DNA of 64,000 bases, from NCBI GenBank assembly GCA_961205875.1, contig OY540812.1, forward strand, positions 31,691,098 through 31,755,097, read 5' to 3'. The notes under the pieces are model-generated. The model worked only from the letters and a program-made list of their open reading frames with translations. It searched no databases and was not told where the DNA came from. Positions 1 to 11,298 of the stretch are shown piece by piece. A program made the position numbers and the translations under genes. Every line of letters starts with the position of its first letter. The stretch's first letter is position 1. This DNA comes from Sialis fuliginosa. Taxonomy: Eukaryota; Arthropoda; Insecta; Megaloptera; Sialidae.

Positions 1-905
1 TAAGGTACCTCTAGTTTTTCTTTTTGATTCTAAAACCATTGTATTTTATTAAAAAAATTTAAAAAATCGTAGAATCCTATTAGCGTTGTGTTATGTGTTA
101 TATTCTGTTTTTATTATAAGATTTTTTTTTAATTATCCGATGAGAGCCGCACCAAAAATACTCGCGGGCCGCGGGTTGAACAAGCTTGATCTAAAATCTA
201 AACGATACATAAATCTTATAAAAAGGATGAAAATAATGTATAAACATAAAATACAAGCATTATTATTACATTAATAAGACATATATTTAAATTTTTAACC
301 ATTTTTAAAGTCAAAAACCCACCTTATGGACCGTTATATTTTATTCCATAGAAAGATTGGTCACCCTGAGTTACCAAACCGACCACTTTTAATACATAAT
401 TTACTAGATGAACTACCCCTATAGATAATATTTTTATAAACCTTCCCTACGTATTCATAGAAAGTTGATTAATGATCAGTGAAAATATAAAGAATTTCTT
501 TTCCAAATATGAAAGTAAGCCAAATTGTAATCAGTATAAATTTCCTGTATATTCAAGTAGAGAGATAATGGTCGGCGTATGATCTTAATATTGGCGTTAA
601 ATCGTTTACAAGAGAGGGAGGGACCAGTCATTACTTAAACAAAGCGGCAAGATAAGTTATCAGTAGAGCTGTCGGTCAGCCGTCAATAGCAGCCGGCCTG
701 GGATTTGTTTGTGAATAATGGCGAGTATAAATCTGCGGAAGTAGCCGACCCTCGCGCTTCCTTGCAAACCGCATTAAACCCCCAGTCAGTGTGTCAGTGC
801 ACCTACAATACCTACTCTGCAACATCCCTCCCCCTTCACGCCCCCTTTCAATATCATCCCTATTTTAAACTCTGCTGCAATTCATAAAATATTTAAAGAT
901 TTTTA
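1..905. other. non-genic stretch with a GC-richer patch
   Basis: No coding region recognised. Bases about 600-860 are clearly less AT-rich than the surroundings and hold a TATAAAT at 726-732 near several TCAGT motifs, a combination that can mark an arthropod promoter. No exon follows, so I do not call a promoter. Confidence 0.4.
138..195 (-). mobile_element. hAT-like terminal fragment
   Basis: The reverse strand reads AAGCTTGTTCAACCCGCGG and continues into GC-rich 'cggcccgcgag', the style of ending seen in many hAT elements and similar to the element ends at 15439 and 31672. No partner end is seen, so this is a relic. Confidence 0.4.
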
Positions 906-919
906 CTTTCTTATACTAA

Positions 920-1076
920 CAGTGTATTCCAAGATGATTAAGATATAGGAAATTTAACATGTAGAAATGTTGTAGTAACCTTTGGTCAAATTTAACGATG
1001 TGTGATTGGTGCATTTTGAAATGCCGCCTCGTAACTAACTGATAAATTTTAAATTAATCAACAGTATTTTGTTTTC
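920..1076 (+). repeat. dispersed repeat R1, copy 1
   Basis: About 157 bp that recur in inverted orientation at 28320-28482 with a few mismatches and small indels (shared core includes GGTGCATTTTGAAATGCCGC). No coding potential. The right edge overlaps the start of the hairpin at 1063. Confidence 0.8.
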
Positions 1077-1272
1077 AACTTAAATAAAATTAAAATAAAC
1101 ATCCTACACTCTATTTCATTTAAGAATGCAGTGGTTGCCGGGGTTTTGACGGTACGAATCGTGCATTTTACCGTCAAAAACCACGGAAACCACTGCATTC
1201 TTATATGAAATAGAGTATAGATAAAATTATAATAATATTTTTTAGCAAATATAAATTTGAAAACAAAATACT
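1063..1272. repeat. palindromic MITE-like hairpin
   Basis: Outer arms AGTATTTTGTTTTCAA (1063-1078) and its exact complement (1257-1272) enclose a second near-perfect hairpin at 1108-1216, whose arms share AAGAATGCAGTGGTT. A short AAC stands on both sides. This looks like a foldback MITE of about 210 bp; superfamily unknown. Confidence 0.65.
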
Positions 1273-1965
1273 AACTTATTTTATTAAATTTTGTATTTTG
1301 CACGACGTGCGCAAAAGTACTACTTAACGCGACTAACTCGACTAACAAACATTCCCACTCGTGAAAAAAACTGTTACTTTACACCCTAGTTACACAAATA
1401 ACTATTTAAACAAATTAAACCGTATACGCTTTTATTTGACAGACTGACTGTATATCGATGTCCTCCTTCAAACCGTACAACTTTCGCTTGGAAAGTTTTT
1501 TAATAACACCTCACCATAGAGCGAGTACATAAAATGGGTCATCATGTATATAAATTTTATATTAAAAACACTTATTTAAAAGTTGTTAAAATGTAATACA
1601 CCTTCGATCAATGACGGGCAGATGAATTAGTATTTAACCACTTGACTGGCACGGCTTTTTTCAGTTTAAGTTAAACTGGCAGCTGCGAATTATTTGCCAA
1701 ATTACACCAAATTTCGTTTCCGAGGGTTTTTGGAGTCGCTAATTCCATTTCAAACTTTTTTTTATCTGAAACACCTTCAGGATTAAAGATAAGGGTAAGA
1801 AGTTAGCATAATATACAACTTCAGAAAAAAAATATGTTTATAAAATAAAATAAATATAAATTCTACTAAAAAAATTAAAAAAAAAAAAAAATTATTTAAA
1901 AAAAAAAATTGCAAAAAATAACTTAGATCATTTTTTTCAATAGAAAGTAGTTATTTTGATAGGTA

Positions 1966-2465
1966 CAAGGTATATAAAGACAAGGTAATCTCATCAGCTC
2001 CTTGACCAATCAGCGGCCGCGCGGGAATTGACGTCACTTCGGGGATGTATTCAAATGTTATAAATGTATAATAGAATATCAATTACAAAAAAATTCCTTT
2101 ATTTATTCTTGTTTTCGTATGTTTTGATATTTTAACAACATATACAATCAAATAAATACAAATTCGACATTGCAAAATCATAAAAAGCTGTCAGAATCAC
2201 AACGTATTGCCAACTTAAGAATAGTAAAAATTATCTGTGACAGCTTTTTTATGATTTTGTAATGTCGAATTTGTACTTATTTGATTGTGTGTTGCTAAAA
2301 TATCAAGAACTACGAAAACAAGAATAAATAAAGGATTTTTTTTTCTAATTGATATTCTATTATACATTTATAGCATTTGAATACATCTCCCAAATGACGT
2401 AAATTCCCGCACGGCCGTTATTTGGTCAAGGAGTTGATGAGATTACCTTGTCTTTATATACTTTG
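1966..2465. mobile_element. foldback / MULE-like non-autonomous element with 10-bp target duplication
   Basis: Arms of about 230 bp (from 1966 and up to 2465) are inverted repeats of each other and leave only a short spacer around 2200-2235. The element starts CAAGGTATATAAAGACAAGG and ends with the near complement. Immediately outside, TTGATAGGTA is present on both sides (1956-1965 and 2466-2475), a perfect 10-bp target duplication. Long terminal repeats plus a 9-11-bp duplication fit Mutator-like or Foldback elements. No coding sequence fits between the arms. Confidence 0.75.
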
Positions 2466-2475
2466 TTGATAGGTA

Positions 2476-3599
2476 CTTTAAAGATGCCATTTTAACTCCT
2501 CCATATTGAATTTCATAATTCTGATTTGGATTCAGCATTCTCAAAAATGAGAATACCAATTTTATCCAAATCCTTCAAAAATTGTTAAAGTTATTCAAGA
2601 ATGTACATATATGATCCATTGCCAGTTTTCTCACGAAATTTTTATGTAGAGTCGCATGCAGAAGTGGTCGACCAAATTATTATGTAATCTATTGAAAATT
2701 GTATAGGTAAATTTTGTGACAATAAATATTGTATATTCCGAATTTTAGTATTTAAATATGTTACTTGATACAAAATTAATTAATGAAATGGACGTATACT
2801 TGTGATTTTATTTAAAATGATGTTTGTCTTAATATTTTGGAATCTGTTGTAAGCGATTCTGACCTTTACGGTAGCAGACGACTTCTGAAGTCCATAATAC
2901 ATACATATATGATCCAATGCCAATCAAGGGGTTAATAAATAATAGTTGAAATAAATCTTTAGAATTAATCAACATGAGTTAATTACGTATCCAAGTTTGG
3001 CCACTATTTATAAAGGTAACAAGAAAAGTTGTCAATAGCGTCTCCCGAATGAAAGTAGAAATGTTTTAAAAGGAGTACAACGGAAGGTCTCCGGTAGGGC
3101 GTGAGCAACTAAATAGGAACTTAGTTCAAACATCATTTAAATATCACAGGGCGCTTCTCTCGTCTCTTCCAAAGCTTTGTAACTGAAAGTAAACATCAGG
3201 TACCAACAAAACTGTCGGTGCTACTAAATGAGACCAAAACGCGACGTCTGACGTCTTGTTTTGCTTTATTAAAGAAAATGATTAAAATTTACGTTAAACG
3301 TACGGGAATGTGTTATTGTTAGATCAATGCTTCTTAAACTTTTATAAATAAATTATCTCTATTATTATTTTGTGATTACACAAGTAAGGTTAATAGATAA
3401 TTCTTTTTTACGCATTGAAGTTACATAGAAAAAGGGTTTTCTTTTTTAAGTACCAAAAACAATATTAATAAACTAACTCGGTCAAAAATGGTCGTACATC
3501 GATACACAAAGTAATTATCACGGCACGTGGAGGCTTTCAAAATTATTATAAATTTTTGAAAATAATTTTTTGGCGCTCAATCCAAAATTCGGTTAAGAC
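2476..3599. other. unassigned non-genic stretch
   Basis: No repeat family or coding region recognised. A short direct repeat around ACATATATGATCCA occurs at about 2607 and 2904. Bases 3030-3270 are less AT-rich, with no open frame. Confidence 0.4.
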
Positions 3600-4412
3600 A
3601 TACATGGGTGTATGCCATAAGGGTACCCGTACTACATGGATGTTTTGAGCCACAGGTACATTTTTGAGTTAGAAAAAAATACAAATTCTACTAATTGAGA
3701 TCTACATTTTGACACTTCACATGCCTATATGAAAATAAAAATAAAAAATTCTATATTTGAAATGATATTGTTGATTTTAGTATTTGTCGTTGGTAGTTTC
3801 ACCAAAGACCCATTGCAAATTTTTATCAGATTTTTTGAGCTAGTAGTTACCGAGTTAGAGGAGGATTACAAAATAAATTACTGCCTGGAGTCCCCTGCAG
3901 GCGCAATTTTTGAGTTAGAAAAAAAGAAAAAAAGGTCATATTCTACTAATTGAAATTTACATTTCGACACCCCACATATGAAAAAAAATAAACAATTCTA
4001 TGACGCTCCTTCCTATTATTCCAAAATTTAAAATTGTTGATTTTAGTATTTATTGTTGGTAGTCTCACCAAAGCCTTTTTACCATTTTTTCAGATTTTTT
4101 GAGCCATAGTAACCGAGTTAGAGGGGGGGGATAAAATACTACTTGGAGCTCCCTGAAGGCGCCATTTTTGAGTTAGAAAAAAAATAAGAAAGAGAGTCAA
4201 ATTCCACTGGTTTGGTTAGATATTTTGACGTGCCATATGCATATATTTTTTTTGCCTAGTTTTAGCTCCTTAGCACCCTCCCTGAAGATTTTTTTCCAAA
4301 GAATATGTACATCTTTTACTAGAGGGCATCATTTTACATGTTCAGTAAAAAATTCAAGTTTCTAGCTTATATAGTTTACGAGATATTTTGTTTTGATAAT
4401 TGAAAAACTAGA
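3600..4412 (+). repeat. dispersed repeat family C, copy 1
   Basis: Begins GTGTATGCCATAAGGGTACC and contains three degenerate repeats of a module with TTTTTGAGTTAGAAAAAAA followed by ATCTACATTTTGACAC. It ends in a segment with TTACATGTTCAGTAAAAA. An inverted copy lies at 22650-23385 and a partial one at 27186-27565. Runs of G appear inside the modules. Non-coding. Confidence 0.7.
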
Positions 4413-4906
4413 GCGTTTAAGTTTTAAAATCCAATTTTAATAATTATTCTACAATCAGTAATCGCGGAAAAAAACAGCTATTGGGCCATTCATAAAATTC
4501 GTCACGCAAAATTCACGTATTTTTGTGCCCTCCCCTCCATTGTCACCCTGCATCATATATTTTTTCATCCCCCTACCTAATAATACGTCACAAAACCTTA
4601 ATCCTCCCCATTGAATGAATATATTTAGGATTATACAAAAATTATGCATAAACATTCTCATTTATCCATAGATTTTTTGTTAATACAAAATTATTGTTAT
4701 TTTTTGGCGATTTACTGCACTATTTATTAAAATAAAAACTATTGATTAGTTTATAAAATTAAAAGTAATCAGTTGATCATTAAAAACAACGTCCTTTTTA
4801 TCGCAACAGAAAAATAAAATCTACGAGTATAGTTGAAAAAAAAGGAATGAAATATAGATATTTCAAACGTCGCGTCGTGTCACGTCAAGGTTATTAAACT
4901 ATACAG
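4413..4906. other. unassigned AT-rich stretch
   Basis: I see no gene, known repeat or structural signal here. Confidence 0.4.
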
Positions 4907-5467
4907 TAGACCAGGGCCGGCCGAACGGCCAGGCGACCCAGGCGACAGCCTGGGGCGCCAAATTCGTGGAGGCGTCAATTGTTTTAAACTTATTTTCTAT
5001 GTTCTGTTCTAGGGCGCCAAATTTAGGCTGTATATATTTTTTGAATAATAGTTTTGATTTTTAAATTAAAATTGATAAAAACTTATTTGCGATCGGCTAT
5101 GATAGAAGATAGGTTGAATAATTTGGCTATTCTTTCAATTGAAAATAAAGCAATCTTGAGACAGCAATCGAAAATTTTGCAGATATGAAAGCCAGTGAGA
5201 AATCTTTTATATAATTTTAGTTATGTATTATTTATCAATTATATGTTATATTATATTATTATATTACACTAATGAATTAATAAAAAGTGTATTTAATGAT
5301 ATTTTTCATTTTTCTATACATTTTATTCATTTCGATAATTTTCTCGCACGCTTTTTTTTTTGTGCGGATAATTTTTAATGATCGTCACTGTAGCGTAGGG
5401 GGGGGGGGTGAGGTGGCGTCAAAAAAAATCTCGCCTGGGGCGCCAGAATCGCAAAGGCCAGCTCTGC
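4907..5467 (+). mobile_element. internally deleted hAT transposon
   Basis: The left end has CAGGGCCGGCC at 4912 and the right end the complement of CAGAGCTGGCC at 5456-5466, a typical hAT-style terminus. The 9-mer ACTATACAG occurs just outside both ends (4898-4906 and 5468-5476); as a target duplication it leaves a few extra bases between it and the terminal repeat, so the exact boundary is uncertain. The duplicated phrase CCTGGGGCGCCA is subterminal on both sides. A G11 tract lies at 5398-5408. It keeps a C-terminal transposase fragment at 5078-5208, so it is an autonomous element that lost its middle. Confidence 0.7.
5078..5208 (+). pseudogene. hAT transposase C-terminal fragment
   Basis: Frame +, starting mid-gene, encodes a peptide with LRSAMIEDRLNNLAILSIE followed by N. 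That is the 'RLnnLaiLSIE' signature at the C-terminal dimerisation end of hAT transposases. The frame stops at a TGA (about 5187). A shift of one base in the preceding A/T run restores a phrase starting ADMK, matching the usual last residues. The fragment lies in the sense expected for the right end of its element. The N-terminal zinc finger and catalytic core are absent, so it cannot act as a transposase. Confidence 0.7.
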
Positions 5468-5647
5468 ACTATACAGGTTGTCTCATAACTAAGCATTTGG
5501 GTGGGAGGGGGGTGCGTGTGACATCGCTGACCGTCTTATTTCAAATTGAAAATTAGAATTTATAATAACAGGTTTTTAGTTTCGCATTTGAACGCTGGAT
5601 GTCACTAAAATAACCCAACCTATCGCGCGTACAAAAGTACACACCAT

Positions 5648-5721
5648 TTTTCGGGATACAAAGTAGTATATGTCCTTCCTCGGGATGCAAGCTATTTCCC
5701 TGCCTAATTTCATCAAGATCG
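5648..5721 (-). repeat. fragment of AACAGCTAGT-type repeat tail
   Basis: Matches, in reverse orientation, the stretch with GGACATAG and GGGAAATAGCTTGCATCC in the longer copy at 32596-32795. Only the middle of that tail is present. Confidence 0.65.
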
Positions 5722-5739
5722 AAAAAGTAAAAAAAAAAT

Positions 5740-6944
5740 TTCCTGTTTTTTAAAAGTCAATTATTGAAAACAAAATAACAATTGACAATCAAAAGGATAC
5801 CGGCTGTGATCATTCCCTCTACCCTGCGTCTACTCGGCACGCCCCCTCCTGCCCGCACGTCGCGACACTGGTCACCGTTGCGCGAATAATATGTTCCCCT
5901 ATGTATATTTCAAGATATTTTCTAAACTATACGACAAAATTGGATGCTGTAAAGGGTAAATTATATCTACATTAAGTACTTATGACGATGAAATAATGTA
6001 TTTCGATAAGGATTAATGTTTTGCAGGTCTTAAGTCCACGTAAACAGAATCCAAATATTTTTAATTTTCTTTGTAACATAAAAGCAGTCATTGCGGCTTA
6101 AATACAAAAGTTAGATATATGGTGTCGCGGACTTTATTGTAGATCTTTTGATTCTACACAATTATTTTGTTCAATATTGAATGGTTTAGGCAGCGTATTG
6201 CAAAACACCGCGCCGACGGCAAAATTTTTTCCGACTTGATTTACTATTATCGTCACTGCTTAGTTGTTATGTTACCTAACGTAACAAAATATAGCCTATA
6301 ACCTGGCTAAAGAACGTACCTATGAATTAAAAAAGAACACGTAAATCGGATAAGTGGGTCTCGAGTGATAAGAGCACTAACGGACAGATAGACAGAAACA
6401 CGTTGAGCTTTATATACATACATATGTATGTATATATATGTAGATAATATAGTTCCCTAATTCATGTTGAAGACCGCTGTTGTTATAAATAATTTAATTG
6501 GCCCTATCGAATTGGTAAGTAGTAGCTGGTAGCTGGTACCTATATATACGTACGAGCTATGTGTAGTACGCATACAACATAATAGACAATATTTAACCAA
6601 CATAAATACGGGGTATACGTGTGTATTCTGCGCGTGTACATAATACATGTCATATATAAGAGCGCTAGTCATAGAGAAGCAAACGTTTAAGTTTAATATA
6701 TAGAAGTTATGCATAGCTCATTTGACTTCTAAACGTGAAACAATCAGAGCCGGCTCGATCCATAAATCATTATCAGTGTATATTTGAAGATGCAATGCTA
6801 TAGGTTTAATCTAGAAAATAATTAATTATAATAGAGGAAACGTTGCACAGACACTGATTAACTAATCGAGCCCTAAGCGCCCAATTATCGTAAACGGCAA
6901 TAAGTTACTTTTACAGGACCTGTCCTGTAAAATTAACAAAAAGT
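5740..6944. other. unassigned stretch with GC-rich patch
   Basis: Bases about 5800-5890 are GC-rich and contain several CG dinucleotides. Bases 6408-6440 form a near-palindromic TACATACATATG microsatellite. No gene recognised. Confidence 0.4.
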
Positions 6945-7370
6945 ATTTCTAAAAATATCCTCTAATTTTTAGAAAATTTTTTTGTTTATTTAATTAATAA
7001 AACTTTTTTAAAGAAAAAATAAAATCAACTTCAAAAAAACCCTAAAAACAGTGAAAAGTATATATAATAATTAAACTTAACAGTTTTTAAAGTCGGTTTT
7101 ATTTTTGATTTTTTTTTAACATTTTATATTGGCTAAATTTAATTATTATATACTTTTCAGTATTTTTAAAACTTTTTTTATTTTTCCGTTTTGAGTGGCG
7201 TATCATTGAAGTCCATTGTCAGATTCTGATAAAATTTATATGGGACCACCTCGGGTGTATACTCTTTAAAACAAACAAAAATAATCCAAATTGGTGTATA
7301 TTTGTCGGAGTTATGCTCGAACATACATAAAAAATATGTACAGACGAATTGAGAGCCTCGTAGTGTTATG
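6945..7370 (-). repeat. dispersed family G (CCGACTTC repeat), copy 1
   Basis: Contains an inverted repeat around AAAGTATATATAATAATTAA and its complement, separated by AAAGTCGGTTTTATTTTTG. It is followed by a block with GGAGTTATGCTCGAACATAC. Other copies are at 21195-21470, 37215-37590 and 43735-44135. This repeat type is common in insect genomes as far as I recall. Confidence 0.7.
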
Positions 7371-7386
7371 AAGTAGGTTTAAAAAC

Positions 7387-7774
7387 CAGGGCTTCGAACC
7401 GGAACTGAACCGAAAACCGGAAAACCCGTTTTTTTTTGCCGGAACGAAACCCGGAACCGAACCGAAATAAAAATATTGTTTTTTTTCGGTTTAGTACATG
7501 TTAAAATATGCGCGTTAACATGATCTTATTTCCCACATCAATTGTCGTTCGGGCTATCATACAAGTACCATAAAATGTTCTAAATTATAGTAGAAAATAA
7601 ATTAAAATACAAATAATTTTTTTTTATTAATCACTCGGAGCTGAACCGAAAACCGAAGAAACCAGAAAAACCGTTATTATTTTCGGAACAAAAACCGGAA
7701 CTGAACCGAAATATATTTTTTTATTAGAACCGGAACGAAAACCGAAACAAAATAAATAACGGTTTAAAGCCCTG
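7387..7774. mobile_element. hAT MITE, CAGGGCTTCGAACCG termini, full copy
   Basis: The ends are CAGGGCTTCGAACCG and the complement of CAGGGCTTTAAACCG. The flanks TTAAAAAC (7379-7386) and TTACAAAC (7775-7782) differ at one position, a slightly decayed 8-bp target duplication. Inside, both halves carry repeated ACCGAAAACCGGAA-type motifs in direct orientation. No coding content, 388 bp. Half copies are at 22050-22227 (right) and 41191-41274 (left). Confidence 0.8.
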
Positions 7775-7845
7775 TTACAAACGATAATCTATTTTTACCT
7801 ATTTTTTATGTGTTGATAATAACGCTTATATACTGTTAATTTATA

Positions 7846-8075
7846 AGGTACTGGCACTAGTTATGGCCGCTATAAGAGCAAGGTTTACTGTTTTGACGGG
7901 CTTCTTTTTTGTAATTCTCATGACCTTATGTTACTAATAATACATGTAACTCTTTATAAGCAATTAAATTACAAAAGTTTGCAAATATAGTTAATTTTTT
8001 TAAATTAAATCCTTTTATTTTGTTTATATTTTTTCTCCAGTAGTAGATAAAGTAATACCAGTAATGAGCAAAAGA
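7846..8075 (-). mobile_element. TA-flanked MITE, terminal half
   Basis: Starts TA|AGGTACTGGCACTAG, the terminus shared with full copies at 10719 and 35137. It follows the 35137 copy through the phrase TTGTTTATATTTTTTCTCC, then stops. The missing half abuts a family A fragment, which may have broken it. Confidence 0.7.
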
Positions 8076-8102
8076 GCGTCATTCAATTGTATGTACATTA
8101 AT

Positions 8103-8329
8103 GACAAAAAAATTTCGATTTAGATTGAAATCATCAAAAAATTAAAAATATAAGAATAAATAATTATGCGTGTATTAATAAATATTTTTTAATGAAATTA
8201 AATGGTTAAGCAATGGCAGGCAGTTCATCTGAATACTTTATCGGTGTTAATTATAATTGTCGATAATTAACTACCTTTGGTGAATTAAGCACGAGGAAGC
8301 ACTGTGCATTTACTTGGCAGATGTTTTTT
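8103..8329 (-). repeat. family A fragment (inverted)
   Basis: Reverse-strand match to the first ~230 bp of family A, ending with the complement of ACATCTGCCAAGTAAATGCA. Together with the next copy at 8813 it makes a head-to-head pair separated by about 480 bp. Confidence 0.75.
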
Positions 8330-8812
8330 GATGCCTTTATGATTTTGTAAATGTTTTTTTTTAAGAAAAGAATATAGTCCGAAATTTTTTAAGAAGTGCA
8401 GTAAATATCTAGAGCCAACTCTGGCAACTCTTAACACTTAACTGACATGTTTGTGTAGGAATATATTATATTCATGTACGTCAAGTAGTCGCATTGTTAA
8501 TAATTCAACATCTCTGCAAAAACAATTCAAAGTCGGAACAGTAGTTCAAAGTGTATTGAGTAAATACCTCCCGGTCAACTGTATTAAGCGCTTTAATTCC
8601 GAAATTAATCATTTACGTCAGCATTTACTATACAAATTCTTTTAATTGGCTAAAACCTGATTTTAATCATTACAATTGATAATACCTCTAGTTACGTAAC
8701 TTCACATTTAACCTAACCTCCCCACGAAAAAAAACTGATGCATTATAATGTTTTAAAACTAGCACGGTGTTCATGGTTGACATCACTTTCAAAATATTTT
8801 TACAAAAAATAG
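8330..8812. other. unassigned spacer between two family A copies
   Basis: No recognised repeat or gene. The open frame inside it (8451-8645) has no domain signature. Confidence 0.4.
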
Positions 8813-9460
8813 AAAAAACATCTGCCAAGTGAATACTCAGTGCTTCCTTGTAGTAAATTCATCAAAGAGTTAATTATTATCAAACAATTTTAAAATTTGA
8901 CAATTTAAATCTAAATCTAAATTTTTCTGTTATGCAAACGTCAAAATAACATTTTAAACGTCGAAATTTAATTTTAATTTAATATGTCAAAGTAAATAGC
9001 GGTTGTAAAAAAAATGACGATTTTTTAAAGCAAATTGAGATAAATTTTTGTAAGGGAATATTTTATATGGTGAGGTGACCTATATTATAGAAAATTGAAT
9101 GCTTTACAAAAAAGATTTTATAAAATTTGTACGTAACATCTGTCTTTCTTGAAATATCTTAAAAAAATATTTTGTTGTTTCACCTCTCCTCCTTAGACAC
9201 GATTTTAATAATTTTGAAATAGATTCTGTCCTCAAGCCAAACACTACCAACCAACCAAGATTCATTAATATCGATTCAGTAGTTCATGAATTATGCTTGT
9301 GACAATGGTTCAGGGGACAGACATAAAGACAGACAGAAACGGAACGAAAAGTGTTTGTCTTGACCTGAAACGGAAAGATCAAGTTAAATTTTGAAATCGG
9401 AGAACAATTTTTTTAAACGATCACAAAGCTTCCCGTATCTTCAATATTGTGAGGAAGCAA
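8813..9460 (+). repeat. family A copy with internal deletion
   Basis: Starts AAAAAACATCTGCCAAGTGA and ends GTGAGGAAGCAA. It carries the family landmarks GGTTCAGGGGACAGACA and ATTATAGAAAATTGAATGC but lacks part of the interior. Confidence 0.75.
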
Positions 9461-10046
9461 TATGATACAATATAATATAATAGTCAGAAAAAACACCGAA
9501 TCTTCTCACATCTAACCGTCTATCTCCAATAAGTTAACAGTCACCTGTATATTTCCGAAAATAATAACTGCGTTGTTTTGTTATGCACATATGATATTTT
9601 TAATATTGTCCCATATGTTATTGTTTTGAATACGAATAGGATATGGGTATTATGGCTGTCAAACTGTCGATTATCTTTAGGCTTTTAAAGCGACTTGATA
9701 CAGATGTATGTGTGTATATATAAATTGATAAATTATCGTCTTCCCTTCGACATAAATAAAAGTACCCGTAATATAAAGCAATCAAAAAATCAGCCGAGTA
9801 ATATTTCATTATAAGAATAAAAACTTTGATAAGTAAAATTGCAAATTAACATGTTCATGACTACATAAGCAGTCATATACTAATATGATTATTTTCATTT
9901 CTATCTTTGACCGGTCAGTTTGGTCTCTCTTATGCCCATTTGCACCGTTAGTTAATTCTGACTTAAACTTAAGTCAATCTTAAGACAACGATTTTCGTTG
10001 CACCGTTCTCCACAATTTATTAAGTCTATCTTAATAGCCTCAGTAG

Positions 10047-10184
10047 CTCGGCGCGAGAGAGTGAAATACGTCATCTGGGCTGCCCAATTGTGAAGAGGGG
10101 GAATAATGTGCCCAATCAAATAAATATAGCCTTGAAACTCGGCGCGAGAAGGGGAAAATACGTCACCTGGGGTGCTCAAGCTGA
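10047..10184 (+). repeat. direct duplication, 89-bp spacing
   Basis: The phrase CTCGGCGCGAGA, followed by AATACGTCA and CTGGG, occurs at about 10049 and again at 10138 with a few changes, giving two units of about 45 bp 89 bp apart. Confidence 0.65.
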
Positions 10185-10484
10185 TTAGTCAAAAGCTACT
10201 GATGTAACCTATGTATTTACTAACCTTGAAAAAAGATTGTACAAAAAAAATTAAAATGTTTTTAAAGCTGATTGTCTAAACTCTACTAAGCACGTTTCAA
10301 ATTTAGCTGCAATTATTTTTACACTAGGCGGACGCTTTCAAAGTTTGATATTTTTCAACAAGTTACGTATAATGTAGGGGAGATATGCAATGAAACGGAC
10401 AGTTCATGAAACGGACAATGTCTGTTCCATCGAAACTATCCGAACAAAATAATTCAAATTTTGTTGTTAGTATCACTAAGCTCC

Positions 10485-10560
10485 AGAAGCGGCGCAAGGC
10501 GTGGGCGACGTGGGCCACCGCCGACGGCCTCGCAGCTCGAGGGGCCTCGCGCCTCAAAGG
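10485..10560. other. GC-rich island
   Basis: About 75 bp with many CG dinucleotides (GCCACCGCCGACGGCCTCGC is the core) in otherwise AT-rich DNA. The overlapping frames on both strands stay open, but their peptides match no family I know. It could be a relic of an exon or of a GC-rich element. Confidence 0.35.
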
Positions 10561-10718
10561 TTCATGCAGCAGGTTTAAAACCTTTTTATCCTAAGCTGGC
10601 GACCGCGCGATGGTAGTTCTATTTACATGTCAAAAACGATAAAACCCACCGACCACCAAGCTTCTAGCAAAACTTACCACATTTGCTCTAAAAAAAGTTT
10701 TATCTATTGAAGCATATA

Positions 10719-11298
10719 AGGTACTGGCAGTAGTCTTGGATCATACCCCAGTATTGGATTCTTGTTTAATTAAATGTACTAAATTTGAAATATTTGTTGA
10801 TATTTGATTACTGTCATTACTGAATCATAATCTATAGACACTTAACTGACTTAACTGTAAAACATATTAATTTAACGACAATCGGTCAATGCGTGTCAAA
10901 ATGGTGGATATTTAAACTTATTATTAGTGTAATCTGTTTATTAATTATTATTATCATAGTATCTGCTTTAAGTGCATTGTTTCAAATTTTACGAATCATT
11001 ATTTTATAACTTTTTTGTTGTACTACTTATCATTTTGAAATCCTTAGCAAGTGTCCGTCACTGTGTGCCCATTACTGGTTTTACTTTATCCATTATTGGA
11101 GAAAAAACATAAACAAAATAAAGAGCTATAATTTAAAAGCACACTATATTTGTGGATTTAAATTATATTGGTTTAATAATTAGGCACTTGTTTTTATTAG
11201 TAACATGAGTTCATATGAAAATTGCAAAAAACAGGCCTATTAATCCCAAAAAACAGTATATTTTACTCTTAAAGCGGCCAAGACTGGTGCCAGTACTT
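10719..11298 (+). mobile_element. TA-flanked MITE (AGGTACTGGC family), full copy
   Basis: Begins AGGTACTGGCAGTAGTCTTG and ends with the complement of AAGTACTGGCACCAGTCTTG. A TA stands on each side (10717-10718 and 11299-11300), as for Tc1/mariner-type target duplications. 580 bp, no coding content. Related copies or parts: 7846, 18349, 22557, 34670, 35137. Confidence 0.75.

Larger units (their letters stand above)
9461..10718. other. non-genic stretch with short duplications
   Basis: Contains the direct duplication at 10047-10184 and a GC-rich island at 10485-10560, both listed separately. A TTGCACCGTT motif occurs twice (about 9940 and 9999), flanking a hairpin of CTTAAACTTAAG type. Confidence 0.45.

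Noticed and set aside
700-800. Possible promoter (TATAAAT with nearby TCAGT)
   Set aside because: No downstream exon or transcript evidence; TATA-like strings are expected in AT-rich DNA.
4904-5474. Strict 8-bp duplication flush with CAGGGCCGG
   Set aside because: The flush 8-mers CAGTAGAC and CACTATAC differ at two positions; the offset 9-mer ACTATACAG is exact and was preferred, with uncertainty stated.
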